From: Streptomyces sp. SCSIO 75703
GTDB lineage: Bacteria > Actinomycetota > Actinomycetes > Streptomycetales > Streptomycetaceae
Length of the DNA stretch: 64,000 bases
Direction: 5' to 3'
NCBI RefSeq assembly: GCF_036607905.1
Contig: NZ_CP144555.1
Coordinates: forward strand, 5,890,001-5,954,000
The notes under the pieces were generated by a model that saw only the letters and a program-made list of their open reading frames with translations, did not search any database and was not told the DNA's origin. The translations under genes and the position numbers were made by a program. Positions 34,279-41,112 of this stretch are shown here, in pieces. The first letter of the stretch is position 1; every line of letters starts with the position of its first letter.

Positions 34279-35300
34279 CGTACACGCGGATCCACGCCCG
34301 CCGGACCGCCGTGCTGGTGCTGCTTGTCGCCGCCGTGGCGGCTGCCGGACTGTGCGCCGGACGGGCGCTGTCGGTCCCCGGCGTCTGGGAGGTGCTGAGC
34401 GGCGGCGGCGATCCCATGGCCCGGCACATCGTGCTGCACCTGCGCCTGCCGCGCACCCTGGTGGCGCTGGCGGCGGGCGCCTCGCTGGGTCTGGCCGGCA
34501 CGGTTCTGCAGTCGGCGCTGCGCAATCCGCTGGCCGGGCCGGAGGTCACCGGTGTCACCCCGGGCGCCGTCCTGGGCGCGGTGACCGCGAGCGGGCTGGG
34601 GCTGGCGGGCTGGGACTCCCCGGCCGCGGTGGTGGCGGCCGCGTGCCTGGGCGGGTTCTCGGGGGCGGGGCTGCTGTGGCTGCTGGCCGGGCGGGAGAGG
34701 GGCGACGCCACGCAGATGGCCGTGAACGGCGTGCTCGTCTCGGCGGTGCTCGCCGGATCGACCGCCATGGTGTTGCTCGTCGCCCCCGGCGAGCTGGGCA
34801 GCGTCGTCCAGTGGCTGGTCGGCTCCACCGAGGGCCGGGTGTGGGCCCACTGGCGCCTGCTGTGGCCCTGGGCGACCGCCTGGGCCGTCGCCGCCTGTGC
34901 CCTGGCGGCCCCGCTGACCCTGCTGCGCTGCGGTGACGAACAGGCCGCGGCGGCCGGGCTGAACACCGGACGGGCGAGGGCCGCGGGCCTGGTGTGCGCC
35001 GTGGCGCTCACCGCCGGGGCGGTCTCGGCCGTCGGCGCGCTCGGCTTCGTCGGGCTGTTCGTACCCCACTTGGCGTTCGCCCTCTTCGGGGCGGACCTGC
35101 GCGCCGCGCTCCCCGGGGCGGCGCTGGTCGGCGCCGTCGCGGTGGGCGCCGCGGACGCGGGTGCCCAGTGGCTGTCCCGGGCGGCCGCCGCCGCACTGGA
35201 CATGGACCGGCTGAGCATCCCCGTCGGGGCGCTCACGACCTGTGGTGGCGCGGCGCTGCTGCTGATCGTGGCACGCCGCCGCACCACGAGTGAGGAGTGA
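34275..35300 (+). CDS. FecCD-family ABC permease, second subunit
   Basis: A 341-residue FecCD permease partnering the preceding one. The signature block LHLRLPRTLVALAAGASLGL, LQSALRNPLAGPEVTGVTPG and the coupling segment GALGFVGLFVPHLAFAL are clear; about ten hydrophobic helices are visible. ATG 34275 overlaps the previous stop (ATGA). Its stop is in turn overlapped by the GTG of the ATPase gene, so the whole importer is translated as one coupled unit. Confidence 0.93.
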   Translation: MTYTRIHARRTAVLVLLVAAVAAAGLCAGRALSVPGVWEVLSGGGDPMARHIVLHLRLPRTLVALAAGASLGLAGTVLQSALRNPLAGPEVTGVTPGAVLGAVTASGLGLAGWDSPAAVVAAACLGGFSGAGLLWLLAGRERGDATQMAVNGVLVSAVLAGSTAMVLLVAPGELGSVVQWLVGSTEGRVWAHWRLLWPWATAWAVAACALAAPLTLLRCGDEQAAAAGLNTGRARAAGLVCAVALTAGAVSAVGALGFVGLFVPHLAFALFGADLRAALPGAALVGAVAVGAADAGAQWLSRAAAAALDMDRLSIPVGALTTCGGAALLLIVARRRTTSEE

Positions 35301-36145
35301 AGGTGGACGTTGTCACGGAAGTCGAGACCAGGGGCGCGATACGGGTCGAAGGGCTCCGTTTCGGCTATCCGGGCCGGGAGGTCCTCGACGGGATCGACCT
35401 GGGCGTCGCCACCGGCGAGCTGGTCGCCCTCGTGGGCCTCAACGGCTGCGGCAAGAGCACCCTGTTGCGGCTCTGCGCCGGCCTGCTGAAACCGGCCGCC
35501 GGGCGGGTGCTGCTCGACGGTGACGACCTGCCCCGCCTCTCGCGGCGGGCAGCCGCCCGCCGGGTGGCCCTGTTGCACCAGCAGGCCCCCCAGGTGCCGG
35601 GCATGACGGTACGTCACCTGGTGCGCCAGGGCCGGTACGCGGCGCGGGGGCCGCTCGGCATGCTCCGCGACGGTGACGACGCGGTGTGCGCCCGGGCGAT
35701 GGCGGATGTCGGAGTGACCGAGTGGGCGGACCGGCCGGTGGACGCGCTCTCGGGCGGTGAGCGCCAGCGCGTCCGGCTGGCCATGGCGCTCGCCCAGGAC
35801 ACCCGCGTCCTGCTGCTCGACGAGCCGACCACGTACCTGGACCTGCGTCACCAGCTGGAGGTCATGCAGACGGTGGTACGGCTGCGCGAGGAGCGCGGGC
35901 TGACGGTCGTGATGGTGCTCCACGACCTGGGACACGCGGCGCGGTTCGCGGACCGGATCGTGGCGCTGCGGCATGGCCGCGTGGCGGCGGACGGCCCCCC
36001 GGCCGAGGTGGTCACCCCGGCTCTGCTGGCCGAAGTCCTGGGCGTGGCGGGCCGGGTGGGCCGCGACCCGGAGGGGGGCTGGCCGGTGTGTTACCCGGAT
36101 CACCCTCTCCCCCGAGGGTTGCGAAATGACAATCATCTTCATTAG
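35297..36145 (+). CDS. ABC transporter ATPase, FecE/FhuC type
   Basis: A 282-residue ATPase energising the importer. Walker A is GLNGCGKST (near residue 48), the Q-loop LLHQQAPQVPGMTV, the signature LSGGERQR (near 155), Walker B VLLLDEPTTYLDLRHQ and the H-loop VLHDLGHAARFADRI. The layout is that of the siderophore/cobalamin class. GTG 35297 overlaps the permease stop. The last codons (RNDNHLH) coincide with the second Fur-like box at 36127-36141, which therefore lies inside the 3' end of this gene and upstream of the RiPP precursor. Confidence 0.95.
   Translation: MKVDVVTEVETRGAIRVEGLRFGYPGREVLDGIDLGVATGELVALVGLNGCGKSTLLRLCAGLLKPAAGRVLLDGDDLPRLSRRAAARRVALLHQQAPQVPGMTVRHLVRQGRYAARGPLGMLRDGDDAVCARAMADVGVTEWADRPVDALSGGERQRVRLAMALAQDTRVLLLDEPTTYLDLRHQLEVMQTVVRLREERGLTVVMVLHDLGHAARFADRIVALRHGRVAADGPPAEVVTPALLAEVLGVAGRVGRDPEGGWPVCYPDHPLPRGLRNDNHLH
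36127..36141. promoter_or_regulatory. Fur-family-like box 2, upstream of the RiPP precursor
   Basis: TGACAAT-C-ATCTTCA matches the 7-1-7 consensus TGATAAT-N-ATTATCA at 11 of 14 positions. It overlaps the 3' end of the ATPase gene and ends 65 bp before the precursor start. Together with box 1 it suggests metal-dependent control of both import and biosynthesis. Confidence 0.55.
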
Positions 36146-36206
36146 TGTCGCTGTTGCGTCGCCGGTCCGGCGGCGCGGTCAACCCGTACTGAGCGGAGGC
36201 TCGTTC

Positions 36207-36335
36207 ATGGAGCAGGACAAGGTGTTCACGCCGATCGCGGAGCAGGGACAGCTCGCCCACCTGTCGGCGACCCACTCCAACGCCCTCGTCGAGAACCCCT
36301 TCGACGACGCCGTCGAGGTGGACGCGGACAAGTAA
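36207..36335 (+). CDS. Putative RiPP precursor peptide (42 aa)
   Basis: A 42-residue peptide with no homologue that I recognise, placed directly before the modification genes. The start ATG 36207 has GCGGAGG eight bases upstream. Layout: residues 1-15 MEQDKVFTPIAEQGQ, then LAHLSATHSN (residues 16-25), then an acidic end ALVENPFDDAVEVDADK. There is no cysteine. The middle section has alternating Ser20, Thr22 and Ser24 flanked by His18 and His23. That is a credible substrate for YcaO cyclodehydration to (methyl)oxazoles, with His residues left for metal binding. The flanks would then be an N-terminal leader and an acidic follower. The acidic C-terminus could instead be the recognition element. 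A stem-loop follows at 36352. Confidence 0.75.
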   Translation: MEQDKVFTPIAEQGQLAHLSATHSNALVENPFDDAVEVDADK

Positions 36336-36351
36336 GCCCGTCCGCGAACCT

Positions 36352-36384
36352 GGGCCCGCCCGGAACACCTTCCCGGGCGGGCCC
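36352..36384 (+). terminator. Stem-loop between precursor and modification genes
   Basis: GGGCCCGCCCGG and CCGGGCGGGCCC form a perfect 12-bp stem with a 9-base loop, 16 bases after the precursor stop. This position is typical for a leaky terminator that keeps precursor mRNA in excess of enzyme mRNA, or for a 3' stabilising hairpin. Confidence 0.7.
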
Positions 36385-36426
36385 GCCCAACCCCTTCACC
36401 CCCTTGTTCCCCTCGGAGGAATACTC

Positions 36427-37215
36427 GTGGCCACCGTGCGGCTCGCACCCGGCGTCGTCCTCGTCACCGTCCCCAGGCGGGGCCTCGCCGTCCGCACGCC
36501 CGACGGAAGCTTCCTGCGGGTGAACACGGGCACGGTGGGCGAGCGGGAGTTCCTCACCCACCTCGCCGACGGTGGTCCCGGAAGCCCCCGACTCCTCGCC
36601 CTCGAAAGGGCCTTCGAGGAGGCCGGCTACACCACCCGCACAGCGGCGCCCGCCCCGCTCGACGGGCGCACCGTGGTCGTGCTCGGCGATCCCGAGCTGA
36701 CAGGGCCGCTCACCCGGTGCGTCCGTGACGCGGGAGCCACCGTGCGCAGCGACTTCCGCATCGAGGACCCCCACCGCACCGCCCTCGTCTGGTGCCTGAA
36801 CAGGCCCGCCGCCGAAGGCATCTGGGAAGAGGCCGACGAGCTGCCCCAACGCGGCGCGGCCTGGCTTCGCTGCCACCGCGAGGGCGCCCACGCCTGGCTG
36901 GAGCCGCTTGCCTGCGCGCCCGGTGACGTCACCTCCGCGCACGTACGGCTGCGCCGGCTCGCCGCGACCCCCGCCCACCGCGAGCTGTCCGCCTACTGGG
37001 CCGGCCACGCCACCCCCGACGAGGCCCCCGGTCACTCGCGGGCGTCGGCCGCGCTCACCGCGGCACTGCTCACCGCGGACCTCATCGCCTGGGCGAACGG
37101 CGCGCCCCTGCCCGTGCGGCGCCGGCTGCGCCGCATCGACCTGCGCGACCTCACCATGACCGAGCACCCCGTCCTGCCGGTACCGCGCGTCGCCCCGCTG
37201 GACCCCCGCCGATGA
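36427..37215 (+). CDS. RRE/E1-like cyclodehydratase partner protein
   Basis: A 262-residue protein resembling the C-type/ocin-ThiF-like partners of azol(in)e peptide clusters. Residues 1-65 (VRLAPGVVLVTVPRRGLAVRTPD, then REFLTHLADG and LALERAFEEAGY) look like a winged-helix RiPP recognition element. The rest resembles the bacteriocin cyclodehydratase domain: DGRTVVVLGDPELTGPLTRC, RGAAWLRCHREGAHAWLEPL, and AATPAHRELSAYW. The zinc-coordinating CxxC pairs usual in E1-like folds are missing; only CAPGD remains at that place. It would present the precursor to the YcaO enzyme. GTG 36427 has GGAGGAA upstream. Coupled by ATGA to the next gene. Confidence 0.72.
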   Translation: MATVRLAPGVVLVTVPRRGLAVRTPDGSFLRVNTGTVGEREFLTHLADGGPGSPRLLALERAFEEAGYTTRTAAPAPLDGRTVVVLGDPELTGPLTRCVRDAGATVRSDFRIEDPHRTALVWCLNRPAAEGIWEEADELPQRGAAWLRCHREGAHAWLEPLACAPGDVTSAHVRLRRLAATPAHRELSAYWAGHATPDEAPGHSRASAALTAALLTADLIAWANGAPLPVRRRLRRIDLRDLTMTEHPVLPVPRVAPLDPRR

Positions 37216-38597
37216 CGATCACCGTCCCCATCGACGGCCTGGCGACCGACGTCTGCCTCCCCCCGGCTCCGGGGCCCCACCCCACCGTGGTCATCCGCAC
37301 CCCCTACGACCGCCGCCAACACCGCGCCGAACTGCGCGACTGGGCCGCCCGAGGCTTCGCCGCCCTCGCCCAGGACGTACGCGGCCGACACGCGTCGGAC
37401 GGCGACTGGCACCCCTACGGCGCCCACGAACCCCAGGACGGCGAGACGACCCTCCGCTGGATCCGCGCCCAGCGCTGGAGCGACGGCCGCGTGGTCGCCG
37501 CGGGCGCCTCGTACGCCGCGCACTGCGCCCTCGTCACGCCCGGTGCCGACGCGGTGATCGCCGCCGTTCCCGCCCTCGGACTCGCCGAGACGGCCCGCGA
37601 GACCACCGGCCCCGAACGCCTCCAGGCCCGCGTCGGCTGGTGGTCCCGGCACGGTGCCCGGCACACCCGCACCCCGAGGGCGCTGGAACACCTCCCGGTC
37701 AGCGACATCCTGGACCTCCCGCAGTGGCCCGCCCTGTGGCACGCGCCCCGCCGCGTCCTGCCCGGGGCCCGCGTGCCCCTGCTCTGCGTCGGAGGCAGCC
37801 GCGACCCGTTCGCCGAGGACACCATCCGGCTCTGGCGGACCTGGCCCGGCCCCGCCCGGCTGCTGCTCGGCCCCTGGGGCCACCGGCTCACCGCCGAACC
37901 GGCACCCGAGGCACGCCCCGGCCACCGGCTCAACCTCGGTGAGATCCACACCGGCTGGGCCCGCGCCGCACTCGCCGGCACCCTCGCGGGCCGGACCGGC
38001 GCGATCGCGCTCGGCGGCAGCGACCACTGGTGCCGCCCCCGACCCGGCCACCTTGCCCCGCTCGCCTTCGGCACCCGTCTGCGTCTGCTGAACGGCGCCG
38101 ACTTCGTCGCCGACCCCCACCACCCGGTCCGCTCCGACGACCTGAACGTCCCCGCCCGGGGCACCCCGGACCGCTGCCTGCTGCTGTCACCACCCCTGCC
38201 GCGCCCCCTCGACATCCTCGGCCCCGCCGCGGCCCGGCTGGACGCCCTCGCCGACGCTCCCTGTGCCGACTGGGCCGTACGGCTCGTCGCGCTCGACCCG
38301 GCCGGCCGGGCCGAACCGCTCGCCACCGGCATCGTGCGGCGCACCGAACCCGGGCCCTTCACCGTCCCGCTCGGACACCTGGCACGCCGCCTGCGCGCCG
38401 GGACCCGGCTCCGCCTCGAAATCGCCGGCCACCACTTCCCGGCGCACGCCCGCAACCCGCACACCGGCGAGGACCCGGTGACGGCCACCCGCCTGCTGCC
38501 CTCCCACCGCACCGTACGCACACGCGGCAGCGCCCTTCGCCTCCCTGTCGTCCGGGGCATCCGCCCCCTCGATCCCGCCCAGGAGATCCAGACGTGA
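37212..38597 (+). CDS. CocE/NonD (S15-type) hydrolase in the RiPP operon
   Basis: A 461-residue alpha/beta hydrolase of the CocE/NonD, X-Pro dipeptidyl-peptidase family. The nucleophile is S100 in AAGASYAAHCAL. The acid is in VGGSRDPFAED and the His in LLGPWGHRL. ALAQDVRGRHASDGDWHPYG before the nucleophile is the family's conserved block. The C-terminal jelly-roll (X-Pro C-terminal domain) covers about residues 280-450 with LRAGTRLRLEIAGHHFPAHA. No signal peptide. Embedded between partner and YcaO genes with overlapping starts, it is a candidate for trimming the modified peptide or for hydrolysing an ester or amide on it. Confidence 0.85.
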   Translation: MTITVPIDGLATDVCLPPAPGPHPTVVIRTPYDRRQHRAELRDWAARGFAALAQDVRGRHASDGDWHPYGAHEPQDGETTLRWIRAQRWSDGRVVAAGASYAAHCALVTPGADAVIAAVPALGLAETARETTGPERLQARVGWWSRHGARHTRTPRALEHLPVSDILDLPQWPALWHAPRRVLPGARVPLLCVGGSRDPFAEDTIRLWRTWPGPARLLLGPWGHRLTAEPAPEARPGHRLNLGEIHTGWARAALAGTLAGRTGAIALGGSDHWCRPRPGHLAPLAFGTRLRLLNGADFVADPHHPVRSDDLNVPARGTPDRCLLLSPPLPRPLDILGPAAARLDALADAPCADWAVRLVALDPAGRAEPLATGIVRRTEPGPFTVPLGHLARRLRAGTRLRLEIAGHHFPAHARNPHTGEDPVTATRLLPSHRTVRTRGSALRLPVVRGIRPLDPAQEIQT

Positions 38598-39943
38598 CCA
38601 TCGAATCCCTCGCGGACCCCGTCTGCGGGCTGATACGCGGCGTCGAGCCCGTACCGCACCCCACCGGAGCCCCGCCCCGCTACACCGCGATGACCGCCGA
38701 CGTCTCCGACGCCCGCCGGTTCGGCGCGTGGCCCGCCGACCGGGTCTCGCTCGGCACCACCTTCGGCGACCCCGCCGGCGCACGGATCGCCGCCATCGCC
38801 GAGGCCGTCGAACGGTACTGCGGCAACCGAGTGCCCCCGCAGGGCCACCCCGACGCGCCGCGTCGGGCCACCGCCGCCGAACTCACCGCCGAGGGAAGGC
38901 GCCTGTACGGCCCGAGCGACGTCCCGGCCTACGCCCCCTGGCAGTACGCACGCGCCGACTTCCCCTACCGCCCCCTCACCCCCGACACCCCCGCCCTGTG
39001 GGCCCGCGGCACCGAGGACGGCGAGGAGTGCTGGGCGCCCGTCGCCCTCACCCACCTCAACTGGCGGCAGGGCGAGCACCGCCTGCTCCCGCGCACCCAC
39101 CACCTCAACTACGCGGGCATCGCCACCGGACAGGGCCTGGACGACGCCGTCGAACGAGCGCTCCTCGAAATCGTCGAACGCGACGCCCTCGAACTGTGGT
39201 GGCACCTCGACGGCCCGGCCCGCGGCATCGACCCCGCCAGTGTGCCCGGCCTGCTCGACGACCTCGCCGGCACCGACCTCGACGTGTGGATCGTCGAGAT
39301 GCCCTCCGAGTTCGCCCCGTGCATGGCCGCACTCGTCCACGATCCCGCCCGCGGCATCCACGCCGCCGGTTTCGCCTGCCGCCACGACCCCGCCGAAGCC
39401 GCCCGCAAGGCGGTCCTCGAAGCGGTCCACACCTGGGTCTTCACCCAGGGCACCACCGACGCCGACGGCTGGGTCTTCCAGGCCGTCGACGCGGGCATGC
39501 TGGCCCGCGGCCTCTACCTCGACCACCGGCCCGACCGGCGCTACCTCGACGCCTGCGGCGAGGACTTCGCGGCCGTACGCGACCTGGGAGCCCACGTCCA
39601 GGTATGGCTCGACCCGCGCATGGCCCCCTACGCCCGCCGCTTCACCGACCCGGCGCTCGGCACCGTCCCCGTCACCGCCATCGCCCCCACCACGCCCTCC
39701 GCCCTCACCTCCCACCTCGCCGGCCACCGCGTGATCACCTTCGACCTGACCACCGAGGACATCCGTGAAACGCCCCTGCGCGTCGCCCGCGTCCTCGTGT
39801 CCGGCCTCATCCCGAACCAGCCCGCGGCCTTCGCCTACCTCGGCTGCCCGCGCTTCGCGGAGCAGGCGCTGTCCCGACGGTGGCGCACCAGCGCGCCCGC
39901 CGCCCCCACCGACTTCACCCTCGCCCCGCCGCCCCACATGTGA
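38594..39943 (+). CDS. YcaO-domain cyclodehydratase
   Basis: A 449-residue YcaO enzyme, which uses ATP to activate backbone amides so that Ser/Thr/Cys side chains cyclise to azolines. Conserved blocks: SLGTTFGDPAGARIAAIAEAVERY near residue 57 (ATP/Mg Glu residues), HHLNYAGIATGQGLDDAVERALLEIVERDALELWW near 175 (described as two overlapping segments; ERDA is the hallmark), and AARKAVLEAVHTW near 270. The C-terminus ends TLAPPPHM, a weak version of the proline-rich end of azoline-forming YcaO proteins. GTG 38594 has AGGAG ten bases upstream and overlaps the preceding stop. The dehydrogenase next door argues for azole rather than thioamide chemistry. Confidence 0.93.
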   Translation: MTIESLADPVCGLIRGVEPVPHPTGAPPRYTAMTADVSDARRFGAWPADRVSLGTTFGDPAGARIAAIAEAVERYCGNRVPPQGHPDAPRRATAAELTAEGRRLYGPSDVPAYAPWQYARADFPYRPLTPDTPALWARGTEDGEECWAPVALTHLNWRQGEHRLLPRTHHLNYAGIATGQGLDDAVERALLEIVERDALELWWHLDGPARGIDPASVPGLLDDLAGTDLDVWIVEMPSEFAPCMAALVHDPARGIHAAGFACRHDPAEAARKAVLEAVHTWVFTQGTTDADGWVFQAVDAGMLARGLYLDHRPDRRYLDACGEDFAAVRDLGAHVQVWLDPRMAPYARRFTDPALGTVPVTAIAPTTPSALTSHLAGHRVITFDLTTEDIRETPLRVARVLVSGLIPNQPAAFAYLGCPRFAEQALSRRWRTSAPAAPTDFTLAPPPHM

Positions 39944-41112
39944 TGACGTCCCTCCACACCGCCCTCGCCCTCGCCCGCCGCGGACAGCCGCCCGGCCCCG
40001 ACATCCCGGCAGGCCACCAGGTCACCCCGTGGCCCGGGGAGCCCCACCCGGTCCCGCCGCGCCTGGACCGGCTCCTGCGCCTGTCACTCGGGGGCGGCCG
40101 GCTGCGCCCCGCGGCCTCCGCCGGCGCCCTGCACCCGGTCAACACCCATCTCCTCCTGGGCCCCGACAATACGGTCCCGCCCGGCCGGTACGCGTACGAC
40201 CCCGTACGGCACCGCCTGCTCGCGCGCGGCACCGTAACCGCCGGCGCGCCGCCGGGCGCGGTCGCCGTCCTCACCGTCACCGCGCGGCGCACGGTCTCCC
40301 ACTACGGCCATCGAGCGTGGCCGCTGCTGCTCCTGGACACCGGGCACGCGACCGCCGCCCTCGCCCTCGCCGGTGCGTCGCACTGGTGCCCGGACGCGGA
40401 CGTCACCCTCCTCGCCGCAGCGGCGGGCCTCCCGCCCGACTGGCACGGAGCCGAGCCGGAACACCCGCTCGCGGCCGTACGGCTCACCCCCGGGCCGGCC
40501 GACGCCCTCGACCACTGGGCGGCCCACGCCCCCGGCGCCCCGCCCCTCCCGACGTCCCACACCCCGCCGCCCGTGCTCCGGGAGGCGTGGCGCCTCCTCG
40601 GTTCCCTGCCCGGCACCACGACCTGGCGCCCCACAGCGGCTCCCGAACTGCCCGACGCCACCCTGACGTCCCGCCGCAGTGCGCAGCCGCCCTTCCCGGG
40701 CGTGCCCGCCCGGACCCTGCTGGAACAGGTCCTGGCGACCGCCCGCCGCACAGCCCCGGTCCCGTGGCGCCTGCTGACCGCCCGCCCCCGGGGCACAGCG
40801 GCGGCTCCCGCAGGCGAGGCCGCGCCCGCGGACCTGGCCGCCCGGGCCGCGGGCCAGTCACTGCTCGGACAGGTGGGCGCCCTGCTCGTCGCGCACGGCT
40901 GCCCCGACGACGCACCGCCCGCCCGGGTGCGCCGGGACCACGTGCTCGCGGGCCACGGTGCCGGCCTCGCCCAAGCGGTCGCCACCCACCTCGGCCTGGC
41001 CTCGCGGCCCATCGGCTCCTGGCAGCACGGCCCCTGCGGCCCGCCCCACATCGTCCACGCCCTCGCGCTGGGCGTCCGCACACAGCCCCCAGAAGGGACC
41101 GACCGGCCATGA
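39943..41112 (+). CDS. SagB-type FMN azoline dehydrogenase
   Basis: A 389-residue protein with two nitroreductase-like halves. The first (about 45-190) has LRLSLGGGRLRPAASAGALHPVNTHLLLG, the SagB block that includes the RPxxSxGALxP FMN/active-site region. The second (about 225-385) has TSRRSAQPPFPGVPARTLLEQVL and a glycine-rich LAQAVATHLGLASRPIGSW end. Such enzymes oxidise azolines to aromatic azoles. Two-half members occur in several actinobacterial azole clusters. ATG 39943 shares one base with the YcaO stop (TGATG). Translation is thus coupled to the cyclodehydratase. Confidence 0.82.
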   Translation: MTSLHTALALARRGQPPGPDIPAGHQVTPWPGEPHPVPPRLDRLLRLSLGGGRLRPAASAGALHPVNTHLLLGPDNTVPPGRYAYDPVRHRLLARGTVTAGAPPGAVAVLTVTARRTVSHYGHRAWPLLLLDTGHATAALALAGASHWCPDADVTLLAAAAGLPPDWHGAEPEHPLAAVRLTPGPADALDHWAAHAPGAPPLPTSHTPPPVLREAWRLLGSLPGTTTWRPTAAPELPDATLTSRRSAQPPFPGVPARTLLEQVLATARRTAPVPWRLLTARPRGTAAAPAGEAAPADLAARAAGQSLLGQVGALLVAHGCPDDAPPARVRRDHVLAGHGAGLAQAVATHLGLASRPIGSWQHGPCGPPHIVHALALGVRTQPPEGTDRP

